A stretch of 63,855 nt of DNA from an uncultured Hungatella sp. (GCA_947066955.1 CAMTAF010000005.1:1-63855), one strand, 5' to 3'; shown: positions 26,801 to 36,205, counted from the first letter of the stretch. Numbers and translations: made by a program. Notes: generated from the letters alone by a model not told the origin.

Positions 26801-27181
26801 ATGACAGAGCATGAGAGAATCGAACAGGAAGTGCAGGAGGGTGTCTGTGAATTTATGCATGTCCACCAGGAGATCGTGGATAAGGTGGAGAAGGTACTGC
26901 CGGATGAGCAGCAGCTTCTGGATCTGTCGGAGTTTTTTAAAGTGTTCGGCGATTCGACCAGGATCAAGATCCTGTATGTTTTAAGCCAGTCGGAGATGTG
27001 CGTCTGCGACATCGCCACGCTGCTGCAGATGGGGCAGTCCGCCATCTCTCACCAGCTGCGGGTGTTAAAGCAGATGAGGCTGGTAAAATTCCGCAGAGAC
27101 GGGAAGACTGTATTTTACTCCTTATCCGACGACCATATCCAGACCATCCTGGCTCAGGGTATGGAGCATATCAGCGAGTAA
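26801..27181 (+). CDS. ArsR/SmtB family metal-responsive repressor
   Basis: 126 residues from the ATG at 26801. Winged helix with the alpha-3 metal motif SQSEMCVCDIATLLQMGQSAISHQLRVLKQMRLV, in which the C-V-C pair is the ArsR/CadC-type site, and a C-terminal His (DDHIQTILAQGMEH) in the alpha-5 region. It should repress itself and the following metal ATPase until Zn, Cd or a similar ion binds. A His/Glu-rich N-terminal extension could also bind metal. Confidence 0.88.
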   Translation: MTEHERIEQEVQEGVCEFMHVHQEIVDKVEKVLPDEQQLLDLSEFFKVFGDSTRIKILYVLSQSEMCVCDIATLLQMGQSAISHQLRVLKQMRLVKFRRDGKTVFYSLSDDHIQTILAQGMEHISE

Positions 27182-27183
27182 AG

Positions 27184-27337
27184 CCTTTGTGCGCCCGGCA
27201 GCTGATATACTGCTGTATTAGGAAAAGTTTGGCGCGCGCACTTGGCATACCTGAATACAGATCGCCTTTGGCGATGGAATTATCAGGGGAAACCTTTGTG
27301 CGCCCGGCAGTAGATATGCTGCTGTAAAGAAAAGTGA
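27184..27337 (+). repeat. Family C repeat bounded by two direct copies
   Basis: CCTTTGTGCGCCCGGCAG followed by GATAT and CTGCTGTA occurs at 27184-27218 and again at 27293-27327, with GGCGCGCG and an ATCGCC-TTT-GGCGAT hairpin in between. It lies between repressor and ATPase genes and ends just before the ATPase ribosome site. Compare 4194-4332. Confidence 0.7.
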
Positions 27338-27347
27338 GGGGAATATT

Positions 27348-29237
27348 ATGACAAAGAAGCAGAAAAAGATGATTAGAAGGCTGATCATAAGCGCGGTATT
27401 TCTTGTAGGGGGAGTGGTGACAGAGGGGATGCACCCTGTGGACTGGGTGTTATTTCTTGTATCCTACTTAGCTGCAGGGTATGACATTCCTCTGAAAGCC
27501 CTGAGGAATATCCGCAACGGGCAGGTATTTGACGAGAATTTTCTTATGACCATAGCCACCTTCGGGGCCATCGGAGTGGGAGAGCTGGAGGAGGCCGTGG
27601 CGGTCATGCTGTTTTACCAGGTTGGGGAGTTGTTCAGCGACTATGCGGTGAACCGTTCCAGAAGGTCCATCACGGACCTGATGGATATTAACCCGGACTT
27701 TGCCAACGTGATCCGGGATGGGGCCGAGGAGCAGGTGGAGCCTGACGAGGTGGAGATCGGGGAAAGGATCCTGGTGAGGCCGGGGGAGAAAGTGCCTTTG
27801 GACGGAGTGGTGACAAAGGGGAATTCCAGCCTGGATACGAAAGCCCTGACAGGGGAGAGCATCCCTGTAGAGGTGACGGAGGGGGAGCCGGTGGTCAGCG
27901 GTTCCATCAATTTAAGCGGGGTCCTGGAGGTCCAGGTGACAAAACTGTTTGACGATTCTACGGTGGCAAAGATTCTGGAGCTGGTGGAGAACGCCAGCTC
28001 CAGAAAGGCCAAGGCAGAAAATTTTATCACCCGGTTCGCCAGGGTGTACACGCCTGTGGTGGTGGTGCTGGCGCTGATCCTGGCTCTGGTTCCACCGGTG
28101 ATTCTGGGGCAGTCCTGGTCAGTGTGGGTGTACCGGGCGTGCAGCTTTCTGGTGGTGTCCTGCCCCTGCGCACTGGTGATCTCTGTCCCCTTAAGCTTCT
28201 TCGGGGGCCTGGGAGCTGCTTCCAAACAGGGAATCCTGATGAAGGGCAGCAACTACCTGGAGGCTATGGGAAATTTGGATACCGTGGTATTTGATAAGAC
28301 GGGGACCCTGACTACGGGGAAATTCCAGGTGACAGAGGTGGAGCCGGCGGGAGCCTGCGGCGCCGGAGAGCTTTTGGAGCTGGCCGCTTATGGGGAATAC
28401 CATTCAAACCACCCCATCGCCTTGTCGGTGAAGGAGGCTTATGAGAGAGAGAATCAGGGAAAAGAGCTGATGCCCCATAGGATCCTGTCGGTGGAGGAGA
28501 TCGCCGGCCACGGGATGCATGTGAGGCTTGAGGAGGAAGGAGGAGACCAAAAGTCCGGCGGCCAGAGGGATCTCTATATTGGCAATGAGAGGCTGATGGA
28601 GCGCCGGGGACTCTCTGATTTCCCCAGAGGGAAAGCCCTGGGAACCACTCTCTATGTGGCGGACCAGGGGGGATATCTGGGTTCCATCATCATTGCGGAC
28701 ACGGTGAGGGATGATGTTCCCCAAGCCCTGAAGGGGCTGCGGGCAGCAGGCGTCAGGAGCCTGGTGATGCTGACCGGAGACCGGGAGGCCGTGGGCAGGG
28801 CAGTGGGTGAAAAGCTGGGGCTTGACAAGGTGTACGGAGGCCTTCTCCCCGGGGACAAGGTGCAGAAGGTGGAAGAGCTCCTGGGCCAAAAGCCGGCAGA
28901 CAGGACCCTGGCTTTTGTGGGAGACGGCATTAACGACGCCCCGGTGCTGGCCAGGGCCGATGTGGGGATCGCCATGGGAGGCATCGGGTCGGATGCGGCT
29001 GTGGAGGCGGCGGATGTGGTGATCATGAACGACGAGCCCTCCAAGATCGTGGACGGCATCCGGATCGCCAGGAAGACAGTGGGAATCGTCCGGCAGAATA
29101 TTGTGTTCGCCATCGGGGTGAAGGTGCTGGTGCTGGCGCTGGTAGCCTGCGGCATGGCCTCCATGTGGGCGGCAGTGTTCGGCGATGTGGGCGTGTCGGT
29201 GCTGGCGATTTTGAACGCGGTGCGGGCGTTGGATTAG
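27348..29237 (+). CDS. cadA: Heavy-metal P1B-type ATPase (Cd/Zn/Co/Pb exporter)
   Basis: 629 residues. Metal-channel motif SCPCALVIS, phosphorylation site DKTGTLTTG, TGES actuator loop, the HP element SNHPIALS, and GDGINDAPVL are all present. There is no N-terminal HMA metal-binding domain, so it is a short form. It exports divalent soft metals at the expense of ATP across the cytoplasmic membrane. The gene follows the ArsR repressor, supporting metal-induced expression. CadA versus ZntA specificity cannot be told from sequence alone. Confidence 0.9.
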   Translation: MTKKQKKMIRRLIISAVFLVGGVVTEGMHPVDWVLFLVSYLAAGYDIPLKALRNIRNGQVFDENFLMTIATFGAIGVGELEEAVAVMLFYQVGELFSDYAVNRSRRSITDLMDINPDFANVIRDGAEEQVEPDEVEIGERILVRPGEKVPLDGVVTKGNSSLDTKALTGESIPVEVTEGEPVVSGSINLSGVLEVQVTKLFDDSTVAKILELVENASSRKAKAENFITRFARVYTPVVVVLALILALVPPVILGQSWSVWVYRACSFLVVSCPCALVISVPLSFFGGLGAASKQGILMKGSNYLEAMGNLDTVVFDKTGTLTTGKFQVTEVEPAGACGAGELLELAAYGEYHSNHPIALSVKEAYERENQGKELMPHRILSVEEIAGHGMHVRLEEEGGDQKSGGQRDLYIGNERLMERRGLSDFPRGKALGTTLYVADQGGYLGSIIIADTVRDDVPQALKGLRAAGVRSLVMLTGDREAVGRAVGEKLGLDKVYGGLLPGDKVQKVEELLGQKPADRTLAFVGDGINDAPVLARADVGIAMGGIGSDAAVEAADVVIMNDEPSKIVDGIRIARKTVGIVRQNIVFAIGVKVLVLALVACGMASMWAAVFGDVGVSVLAILNAVRALD

Positions 29238-29285
29238 AACATGTACACAGAGGAGGAGACAACGGATAAAAAATTAGGAATTCCC

Positions 29286-29314
29286 TTGTGCAATCCCGAT
29301 CCAGCATATATAAT
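29286..29314 (+). promoter_or_regulatory. Promoter for the nucleotide-sugar dehydrogenase
   Basis: TTGTGC (29286-29291) and TATAAT (29309-29314) are 17 nt apart, about 50 nt upstream of the ATG. Confidence 0.65.
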
Positions 29315-29362
29315 AGAAATAAGCAATACCGATACAACAGGACAACACGGAGGAAATATTTT

Positions 29363-30643
29363 ATGGATACAGTCGCGGTTCAAACCCCCGCTTTGAACAG
29401 GGAGCTTACCATCGCCGTAGCGGGAACCGGCTATGTGGGATTATCCTTAGCAGTGCTTTTATCCCAGCATCACAAGGTCTACGCGGTGGACATCGTGCCG
29501 GAGAAGGTGGAGAAGATCAATGCCAGGATCTCGCCGATTCAGGACACTGAGATTGAGGAGTATCTGGCAGAGAAACCCTTGGATCTCACAGCCACTTTAG
29601 ACGGGGAGGCGGCCTATGGGCAGGCGGATTACGTGATCATCGCGGCCCCCACCAACTATGACAGCCAGAAGAACTTTTTCGACACCTCGGCTGTGGAGAA
29701 GGTGATCGAGCTGGTGATGGCTTCCAACCCGGAGGCAGTGATGGTGATCAAGTCCACGGTGCCTGTAGGTTACACCGAGTCTGTGAGGAAGAAGTACCAT
29801 ACGTCAAAGATCCTGTTCAGCCCGGAATTTTTGAGGGAGTCCAGGGCATTGTATGACAATCTCTACCCCAGCAGGATCATCGTGGGGGTTGATGAGAAGG
29901 ATGAGAGCCTTGTGAGGGCAGCCCACACCTTCGCCGGCCTTCTGAAGGAGGGGGCTTTGAAGGAATCCGTGGACACGCTGTTTATGGGCTTCACGGAGGC
30001 CGAGGCGGTGAAGCTGTTCGCCAACACCTACTTGGCCCTGCGGGTTTCCTATTTCAATGAGCTGGACACCTACGCGGAGATGAAGGGGCTTGACACCCGT
30101 TCCATCATCGAGGGGGTCTGCTTGGACCCGAGGATCGGCTCCCACTACAACAACCCGTCTTTCGGCTACGGAGGCTACTGCCTGCCAAAGGACACCAAGC
30201 AGCTTTTGGCTAATTATTCCGATGTGCCGGAGAACTTAATCGAGGCCATCGTGGAGAGCAACCGCACCAGGAAGGATTTTATCGCGGACAGGGTGCTGAC
30301 CATGGCAGGTTACTACGATTATTACAGCCGCAACGCTTACGACGTGAGCAAGGAGCGGACCTGCGTGGTGGGGGTATACCGGCTTACCATGAAGAGCAAC
30401 TCCGACAATTTCCGCCAGTCCTCCATCCAGGGCGTCATGAAGAGGATCAAGGCCAAAGGCGCCGTGGTGGTGGTCTATGAGCCCACCCTGGAGGATGGCA
30501 GCACATTTTTCGGAAGCCAGGTGGTCAATGACCTGGAGAAATTCAAGTCCATGTGCCAGTGCGTCATCGCCAACCGGTACGACAGCGCTTTGGACGACAT
30601 AAGCGAGAAGGTTTACACCAGAGACTTGTTCCGAAGAGATTAG
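29363..30643 (+). CDS. ugd: UDP-glucose 6-dehydrogenase family protein
   Basis: 426 residues from the ATG at 29363 with GGAGG 8 nt before it. The NAD-binding motif [13 protein letters not shown], the [10 protein letters not shown] segment, [17 protein letters not shown], and the catalytic Cys in [14 protein letters not shown] identify a UDP-Glc/UDP-Man(NAc) dehydrogenase, most like the UDP-glucose enzyme. It makes UDP-glucuronate for surface polysaccharide. It is a little longer than the minimal 388-residue form. No glycan cluster is attached. Confidence 0.88.
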   Translation: MDTVAVQTPALNRELTIAVAGTGYVGLSLAVLLSQHHKVYAVDIVPEKVEKINARISPIQDTEIEEYLAEKPLDLTATLDGEAAYGQADYVIIAAPTNYDSQKNFFDTSAVEKVIELVMASNPEAVMVIKSTVPVGYTESVRKKYHTSKILFSPEFLRESRALYDNLYPSRIIVGVDEKDESLVRAAHTFAGLLKEGALKESVDTLFMGFTEAEAVKLFANTYLALRVSYFNELDTYAEMKGLDTRSIIEGVCLDPRIGSHYNNPSFGYGGYCLPKDTKQLLANYSDVPENLIEAIVESNRTRKDFIADRVLTMAGYYDYYSRNAYDVSKERTCVVGVYRLTMKSNSDNFRQSSIQGVMKRIKAKGAVVVVYEPTLEDGSTFFGSQVVNDLEKFKSMCQCVIANRYDSALDDISEKVYTRDLFRRD

Positions 30644-30773
30644 ATTCACAGTGCCCCCATGCCCCGTTTTTTGCGGCTTGGGGTCGGGGCGCTGAGCTTT
30701 CCGGTACAAAAGACAACATAACATATTGACAGCAGGCCGGGACACCGGCAGTTACAGCGAAAAGAGGATGATT

Positions 30774-31433
30774 ATGCCCGTATACCGTTTAAGACAGAAT
30801 GAAATCAGTTTTCCGGCCCCAACCCTTGCCAGGGACGACGGTCTTCTGGCTGTGGGCGGGGATCTCAGTGTAGACCGGCTGCTGCTGGCCTACACCCACG
30901 GCATTTTTCCCTGGTATAATCCGGGGGAGGAGATTCTGTGGTGGTGTCCAAAGGAACGGTTTCTCATTTTTCCGGGGGAGATCCATATATCCCATTCCAT
31001 GAAAAAGCATATCCGGAAACATGAATTTAAGATCTATTTGAACCGGGATTTCCAGGATACCATGCACCACTGCCGGATGAAGAGAGAGTTTGAAGAGGGA
31101 ACATGGATCAGCGACGAGATGGAGGAGGCCTTTCTGGAGCTGCACAGGGAAGGGTATGCCGTCAGCGTGGAGGTATATGAGGAAGGAGACTTAGCCGGAG
31201 GACTTTACGGCGTAGCCATAGGAAAGTGTTTTTTTGGTGAGAGCATGTTTTCGGAGAAAAAGAACGGCTCCAAGGTAGCGCTGATCGCGTTTTCCAGATT
31301 TCTGGAGCAGAGAGGGTTTCTTTTTATAGACTGTCAGTTCCACACAGATCATCTGGAGAACATGGGAGGGCAGTACGTGCCATGGGAGACCTTTGAGAGC
31401 CTTTTGCAGGAAGGAATTCACGTTTCCTGTTGA
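30774..31433 (+). CDS. aat: Leucyl/phenylalanyl-tRNA-protein transferase
   Basis: 219 residues from the ATG at 30774, 6 nt after AGAGG; an in-frame ATG at 30768 is an alternative. Aat motifs: FPAPTLARDDGLLAVGGDLS, YTHGIFPWYN, WWCPKERFLIFP, GGLYGVAIGKCFFGESMFS, and DCQFHTDHLENMGG. It attaches Leu or Phe from tRNA to proteins with N-terminal Arg or Lys, marking them for ClpAP-type degradation. This gene is common in proteobacteria and less usual in Clostridia, so its presence is notable. Confidence 0.93.
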   Translation: MPVYRLRQNEISFPAPTLARDDGLLAVGGDLSVDRLLLAYTHGIFPWYNPGEEILWWCPKERFLIFPGEIHISHSMKKHIRKHEFKIYLNRDFQDTMHHCRMKREFEEGTWISDEMEEAFLELHREGYAVSVEVYEEGDLAGGLYGVAIGKCFFGESMFSEKKNGSKVALIAFSRFLEQRGFLFIDCQFHTDHLENMGGQYVPWETFESLLQEGIHVSC

Positions 31434-31458
31434 CAAATTTCGAGCTTGCTGTTATATT
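31430..31458 (+). promoter_or_regulatory. glnA promoter overlapping the end of aat
   Basis: TTGACA (31430-31435) covers the aat stop codon; TATATT (31453-31458) follows after a 17-nt spacer. The start would be near 31465, a few bases before the leader hairpin. Confidence 0.8.
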
Positions 31459-31470
31459 TTACAGGTGGAC

Positions 31471-31524
31471 GAGGACGTTATAAGGCAGTCATTGGGGACA
31501 ATGGCTCTTGTAATGTCCTCTTTT
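31471..31524 (+). terminator. Terminator hairpin in the glnA leader
   Basis: GAGGACGTTATAAGG (31471-31485) pairs over about 15 bp, allowing G-U, with 31505-31520 ending GTCCTC, and TTTT follows. An inner CATTG-GGGA-CAATG hairpin sits on top. It lies between the glnA promoter and the start at 31561, so it can serve as an attenuator as well as the aat terminator. Confidence 0.7.
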
Positions 31525-31560
31525 ATCATATATCATAGCATTTGAGAAGGAGAATGTGGG

Positions 31561-32898
31561 ATGGGAAGATACACCAAGGAAGATATTATTCGGCTGGTGG
31601 AAGAGGAAGACGTGGAATTTATCAGGCTTCAGTTTACCGACATCTTCGGGATGCTGAAAAATGTGGCAATCACCTCGGGGCAGCTTGAGAAGGCTTTGGA
31701 TAACCGCTGCATGTTTGACGGATCCGCCATCGAGGGGTTTGTCAGGATGGAGGAGACGGATATGTACCTGTATCCGGATCTGGATACATTTGAGATATTT
31801 CCCTGGAGGCCTCAGCAGGGCAAGGTGGCAAGGCTGATCTGCGATGTCCACTGCCCCGACGGAAGTCCCTTTGAAGGCGACCCCAGGTATGTTCTGAAAA
31901 AAGTGCTTAAGGAGGCAGAGTCCATGGGCTACCGGTTCAATGTGGGGCCGGAGTGCGAGTTTTTCCTGTTCCACACGGACGAGCAGGGACTGCCCACCAC
32001 CACCACCCACGAGATGGCGGGATATTTTGATGTGGGCCCCATCGACTTAGCGGAGAATGTGCGCAGGGATATTGTGCTGAACCTAGAGGATATGGGGTTT
32101 GATATCGAGTCCTCCCACCACGAGATCGCTCCGGCCCAGCACGAGGTGGATTTCCTCTATGAGTCAGGGCTTAAGGCCGCGGACAATATCCTGACTTTCA
32201 AGATGGCGGTGAAGACCATTGCCAAGCGCCACGGCCTCCACGCCACCTTCATGCCCAAGCCCAAGGCAGGGGTCAACGGCTCCGGCATGCACATCAACAT
32301 GTCCTTAGACGATCTGTCAGGAAAAAACCTGTTTGCCGATGACTCTGACGAGAGGGGGCTGAGCAAACTGGCTTACCAGTTTCTGGCGGGGATTCTGTAC
32401 CATATAAAATCCATGACCATATTGACCAATCCCCTGGTGAACTCCTACAAGCGCCTGATTCCGGGGTACGACGCCCCCACCAACATCGCCTGGTCCACGG
32501 CCTCCAACAGGGGGCAGCTGATCCGGCTTCCCTCGTCGAGGGGGAGCAGCACCAGGATCGAGCTCAGGAGTCCGGATTCGGCCATGAATCCTTATCTGGC
32601 TTTGGCTGCGTGTCTGGCGGCGGGCTTGGACGGAATCAAAAAAGAGATGACCCCTCCGAAGCCTATCAGCCGCAATGTGTCGGCCATGACAGAGGAGGAG
32701 ATCAAGAGCCTGGGCATCAGCTGTCTTCCTGAGACTCTGGGGGAGGCGATCGAAGAATTTGAAAATGATTCCTTTCTCCGGGAGGTTCTGGGTAAACATA
32801 TTTATACCAAATATCTGACAGCGAAGAAAGAGGAGTGGGATCAGTTTCGGTCCCAGGTGACGGACTGGGAGATTCAGCAGTATCTGTACAAGTATTGA
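31561..32898 (+). CDS. glnA: Glutamine synthetase type I
   Basis: 445 residues, the length of the short GSI-alpha type found in Firmicutes. Hallmarks are FDGSAIEGFVRMEETDMYL, the metal Glu in GPECEFFLF, the ATP site region MPKPKAGVNGSGMHIN, and NSYKRLIPGYDAPTNIAWS. The adenylylation Tyr loop of the beta type is absent, as expected. It makes glutamine from glutamate and ammonia. The ANTAR regulator immediately downstream and the leader terminator point to nitrogen-linked antitermination. Confidence 0.96.
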   Translation: MGRYTKEDIIRLVEEEDVEFIRLQFTDIFGMLKNVAITSGQLEKALDNRCMFDGSAIEGFVRMEETDMYLYPDLDTFEIFPWRPQQGKVARLICDVHCPDGSPFEGDPRYVLKKVLKEAESMGYRFNVGPECEFFLFHTDEQGLPTTTTHEMAGYFDVGPIDLAENVRRDIVLNLEDMGFDIESSHHEIAPAQHEVDFLYESGLKAADNILTFKMAVKTIAKRHGLHATFMPKPKAGVNGSGMHINMSLDDLSGKNLFADDSDERGLSKLAYQFLAGILYHIKSMTILTNPLVNSYKRLIPGYDAPTNIAWSTASNRGQLIRLPSSRGSSTRIELRSPDSAMNPYLALAACLAAGLDGIKKEMTPPKPISRNVSAMTEEEIKSLGISCLPETLGEAIEEFENDSFLREVLGKHIYTKYLTAKKEEWDQFRSQVTDWEIQQYLYKY

Positions 32899-32968
32899 GC
32901 TAAGTAACAATTCAGGGGCTTATCTGAACGGTTACCAGCATAACGCGGTTTACCTGGAGGTGAGGGGT

Positions 32969-33517
32969 GTGACGAACATCATTGTAGCGTTTTCCAAGCA
33001 GGAGGACGCGAAGAGCATTAAGAATATCCTTATGCGCAATGGCTTTCAGGTAGTGGCAGTCTGTACCTCCGGGGCCCAGGTGCTCAACAGTGTGGAGGAT
33101 TTAAACGGAGGAATTATCGTCAGCGGTTACCGGTTTGAGGATATGCTGTACCGAAGCATCCGCGAGTATATGCCCAGGGGCTTTGAGATGCTTTTGGTGG
33201 CCTCGCCCAATCGCTTCGGGGGAGAGATGCCCAGGGATATCATGTCTCTGCCCATGCCTGTGAAGGTCTGCGACCTGGTGAGCACAGTGGAGATGATGTG
33301 TCAGGACCAGATCCGGAAAAAGAGAAAGCAGCGGCAGCAGCCGGCCAGGCGCAGCGACGAGGATGCCCGGGTGATCGCCAAGGCAAAGGAACTGCTCATG
33401 GACCGCAACGGGATGACAGAGGCTGAGGCTCACCGTTACATCCAGAAGTGCAGCATGGACAACGGCACCAACATGGTGGAAACGGCTCAGATGGTGATCA
33501 GCCTTAACGATATATGA
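32969..33517 (+). CDS. ANTAR-domain antitermination regulator
   Basis: 182 residues from the GTG at 32969 (GGAGGTGA upstream); a GTG at 32960 is also in frame. Residues about 1-115 resemble a receiver domain (IIVAFSKQEDAKSIKNILMRNG start) but have no clear phospho-acceptor Asp in the usual place, so it may be a pseudo-receiver. Residues about 125-180 are an ANTAR helical bundle (ARVIAKAKELLMDRNGMTEAEAHRYI, then MVETAQMVISLNDI). ANTAR proteins bind paired RNA hairpins and prevent termination. It sits directly behind glnA. Confidence 0.85.
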   Translation: MTNIIVAFSKQEDAKSIKNILMRNGFQVVAVCTSGAQVLNSVEDLNGGIIVSGYRFEDMLYRSIREYMPRGFEMLLVASPNRFGGEMPRDIMSLPMPVKVCDLVSTVEMMCQDQIRKKRKQRQQPARRSDEDARVIAKAKELLMDRNGMTEAEAHRYIQKCSMDNGTNMVETAQMVISLNDI

Positions 33518-33531
33518 CGGAGGAGCCAGAG

Positions 33532-34332
33532 ATGAGATTTACAAAGATGCAGGGGGCAGGCAACGATTATGTGTATGTCAACTGCTTTGAGGAGACGGTG
33601 GAGGACCCGGCGGCAGCAGCTATCCTTGTGAGCCACAGGCGTTTCGGCGTAGGCTCTGACGGCCTGGTGCTGATCTGCCCTTCCGACACTGCAGATGTGA
33701 AGATGAGGATGTTCAATGCCGACGGCTCCGAGGGGAGCATGTGCGGCAACGCCATCCGGTGTGTGGGAAAGTATGCCTGGGACCACGGGCTTGTGTCCTC
33801 CCCCAGGATAACCGTGGAGACATTAGACGGACTCAAGGCGCTGGACATGGAGACAGAGGATGGCAGGGTGGTCAGTGTCTCCGTGGATATGGGGATACCC
33901 GAGGTCACCTCCAAGGTGCCGGAACCCATCACGGTCCTTGGGGAGGAAAAAGAGTTTGTGGGAATCTCCGTGGGAAATCCTCACGCAGTATACTTCTGCC
34001 AGGACATTGATTCCCTGGAATTAGAGAAGATCGGCCCGGCCCATGAAAATCACAGCCGCTTTCCGGGGCGGGTGAACTCTGAGTTCGTCCAGGTGGTGGA
34101 CAGAGGCCATATCCGCATGAGAGTGTGGGAGAGAGGCAGCGGCGAGACCTGGGCCTGCGGCACCGGGGCCACAGCCAGCGCGGTGGCCGCCGCGCTCATG
34201 GGCTACACAGACCGCCAGGTGAGAGTATCCCTCAAAGGCGGTGATCTGGTGATCACATGGGACAGAGAGTCCGGCCATGTGTTCATGGCAGGGCCTGCCG
34301 TTGAAGTATTTTCAGGAGAGATCAAGGTTTAG
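33532..34332 (+). CDS. dapF: Diaminopimelate epimerase
   Basis: 266 residues. The two catalytic Cys lie in SMCGNAIRCVG (about residue 70) and WACGTGATASA; the start has KMQGAGNDYVYVN. It converts LL- to meso-diaminopimelate for lysine and peptidoglycan. The start overlaps the end of the ANTAR gene region by spacing only 14 nt. The stop codon TAG is the first part of the family B repeat that follows. Confidence 0.96.
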   Translation: MRFTKMQGAGNDYVYVNCFEETVEDPAAAAILVSHRRFGVGSDGLVLICPSDTADVKMRMFNADGSEGSMCGNAIRCVGKYAWDHGLVSSPRITVETLDGLKALDMETEDGRVVSVSVDMGIPEVTSKVPEPITVLGEEKEFVGISVGNPHAVYFCQDIDSLELEKIGPAHENHSRFPGRVNSEFVQVVDRGHIRMRVWERGSGETWACGTGATASAVAAALMGYTDRQVRVSLKGGDLVITWDRESGHVFMAGPAVEVFSGEIKV

Positions 34333-34430
34333 GAGGAAGACAAACGCGCAGCGTTTTTAGGATGTCTTCCGACGACGTGGCAGGTGCCGCAGAGCGGCGC
34401 GTGCCGTTACCGAAAAATTAGGAGGAAGAC
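34329..34430 (+). repeat. Family B structured repeat between dapF and dapL, with 13-bp direct flanks
   Basis: The block begins TTAGGAGGAAGAC (34329-34341) and the same 13 bases recur at 34418-34430, where they supply the dapL ribosome site. Between them are AAACGC-GCA-GCGTTT, a GGAAGAC/GTCTTCC helix around it, and TGCCGC-AGA-GCGGCG. The left flank provides the dapF stop codon. Related copies lie at 60853 and 62262 (minus strand) and 24429. Confidence 0.85.
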
Positions 34431-34433
34431 CAA

Positions 34434-35657
34434 ATGGTTCGAGTAAATGAAAATTATCTGAAACTGCCGGGAAGCTACCTGTTTTCTGCCATCGGAAAAA
34501 AGGTCAGCGCCTATTCAGAAGCCAACCCGGATAAAAAGGTGATCCGTCTTGGGATCGGAGACGTGACCCAGCCCCTGGTCCCGGCTATTGTAGAGGCCCT
34601 GCACCGGGCGGTGGATGAGATGGGGAGGGCGGAAACCTTCAGGGGCTACGCGCCGGACCTAGGATACGGATTTTTGAGGGAGGAGATCGCGAAAAAGGAT
34701 TATCAGGAAAGAGGCTGTGCCATCAGCGCGGATGAAATCTTTGTGTCCGACGGGGCAAAAAGCGACTGCGGAAATATCCAGGAGATTTTTGCCGGGGACT
34801 GCCGTGTGGCGGTCTGCGACCCGGTGTATCCCGTGTATGTGGACTCCAACGCTATGGCGGGGAGGGCGGGGGATTACGATGAGAAGGCCGGCATGTGGAG
34901 CAATATCATCTATATGCCCTGCACCGCAAAGAACGGCTTTGTCCCCCAGCTGCCCGGGGAGCGGCCTGATCTGATTTACCTGTGCAATCCCAACAATCCT
35001 ACGGGAACCACTTTAAACCGCAGCCAGCTGAAGGTGTGGGTGGATTATGCCAGACAGGCAGGGGCGGTGATCCTCTACGACGCGGCCTACGAGGCTTACA
35101 TTTCAGAGGAGGACGTGCCCCACAGCATCTACGAGATTCAGGGGGCAGAGGACTGCGCTGTGGAGTTCCGGTCATTTTCCAAAAATGCCGGATTTACAGG
35201 GATCCGCCTGGGCTTTACGGTGATCCCCAAGGGCCTTAAGTGCGGCGGAGTGTCCCTCCACGGCCTCTGGGCCAGGCGTCACGGGACAAAGTTCAACGGA
35301 GCGCCCTATATTGTGCAGAAGGCGGCCATGGCCGTATATTCTGATGAGGGGAAGGCCCAGTTAAAAGAGCAGGTGGCCTATTACATGAACAACGCCAGAG
35401 TGATCCGCGGCGGTTTAGAGAGCGCTGGGTATCAGGTGTACGGCGGGGTCAGCGCCCCTTATATCTGGCTGAAAACGCCGGATGGCATGAGTTCCTGGGA
35501 TTTCTTTGACTGGCTGCTGGAAAACGCCAATGTGGTGGGCACCCCGGGAAGCGGCTTCGGCCCCAGCGGGGAAGGATATTTCCGGCTGACGGCATTCGGG
35601 ACTTATGAGAATACGGCAGAGGCCATGGAGAGGATCAGAAGATTGAAGAGATCATAA
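34434..35657 (+). CDS. dapL: LL-diaminopimelate aminotransferase
   Basis: 407 residues, fold type I PLP enzyme. The opening ([19 protein letters not shown]), [35 protein letters not shown] and the PLP Lys in [12 protein letters not shown] are the DapL pattern. It makes LL-diaminopimelate directly from tetrahydrodipicolinate and glutamate, bypassing the acyl routes. It pairs with dapF just upstream, so the segment holds two successive steps. Confidence 0.96.
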   Translation: MVRVNENYLKLPGSYLFSAIGKKVSAYSEANPDKKVIRLGIGDVTQPLVPAIVEALHRAVDEMGRAETFRGYAPDLGYGFLREEIAKKDYQERGCAISADEIFVSDGAKSDCGNIQEIFAGDCRVAVCDPVYPVYVDSNAMAGRAGDYDEKAGMWSNIIYMPCTAKNGFVPQLPGERPDLIYLCNPNNPTGTTLNRSQLKVWVDYARQAGAVILYDAAYEAYISEEDVPHSIYEIQGAEDCAVEFRSFSKNAGFTGIRLGFTVIPKGLKCGGVSLHGLWARRHGTKFNGAPYIVQKAAMAVYSDEGKAQLKEQVAYYMNNARVIRGGLESAGYQVYGGVSAPYIWLKTPDGMSSWDFFDWLLENANVVGTPGSGFGPSGEGYFRLTAFGTYENTAEAMERIRRLKRS

Positions 35658-35674
35658 GGAGGAGGGACAGGGAA

Positions 35675-36124
35675 ATGGATGATATTGACAGGAAGATACT
35701 GAAAATTTTACAGGACAATGCCAGGACATCGTTAAAAACCATTGCGGAGAAAACGTTTTTGTCCTCCCCGGCAGTGTCCGCCAGGATCGAGAAGCTGGAA
35801 AAAGACGGGATCATCGCAGGCTATCACGCCATGGTGGATCCCATGAAGCTGGGTTATCATATTATCGCGTTTATTAATCTGGATGTGGTTCCGGAGGACA
35901 AGCCCAAGTTCTATGCTTACGCGGCGGAGATGCCCAATGTGCTGGAGTGCAACTGCGTTACAGGGGAGTATTCCATGCTGATGAAGGTGGCGTTCCAGAG
36001 CACCATGGAGCTGGATATTTTTATCGGGCAGCTGCAGAAATTCGGAAAGACCAGCACCCAGATCGTGTTCTCCACCCATGTGGGCCCAAGGGGGGTGGAT
36101 GTGGAGAGCGACGGGCTGGCGTGA
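35675..36124 (+). CDS. Lrp/AsnC family transcription regulator
   Basis: 149 residues. The helix-turn-helix (DDIDRKILKILQDNARTSLKTIAEKTFLSS) is followed by an effector RAM domain with the VTGEYSMLMKV segment. These octameric regulators answer to amino acids. Located 17 nt behind dapL, it may sense lysine or another amino acid and control this operon; the effector is not known. Confidence 0.9.
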   Translation: MDDIDRKILKILQDNARTSLKTIAEKTFLSSPAVSARIEKLEKDGIIAGYHAMVDPMKLGYHIIAFINLDVVPEDKPKFYAYAAEMPNVLECNCVTGEYSMLMKVAFQSTMELDIFIGQLQKFGKTSTQIVFSTHVGPRGVDVESDGLA

Positions 36125-36152
36125 GGCCTGCCGTGGGAAAACGGGCACAGAT

Positions 36153-36196
36153 AATGCCGCCGCAGCCAGGGAGAAGGCCTGGAACGGCGGCATTTT
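36153..36196 (+). terminator. Terminator after the Lrp gene, shared with the converging HAD gene
   Basis: AATGCCGCCG (36153-36162) pairs with CGGCGGCATT (36185-36194), with an inner CCAGG/CCTGG helix and T's following on the plus strand. Confidence 0.85.
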
Positions 36197-36205
36197 TCTT
36201 GGGGC

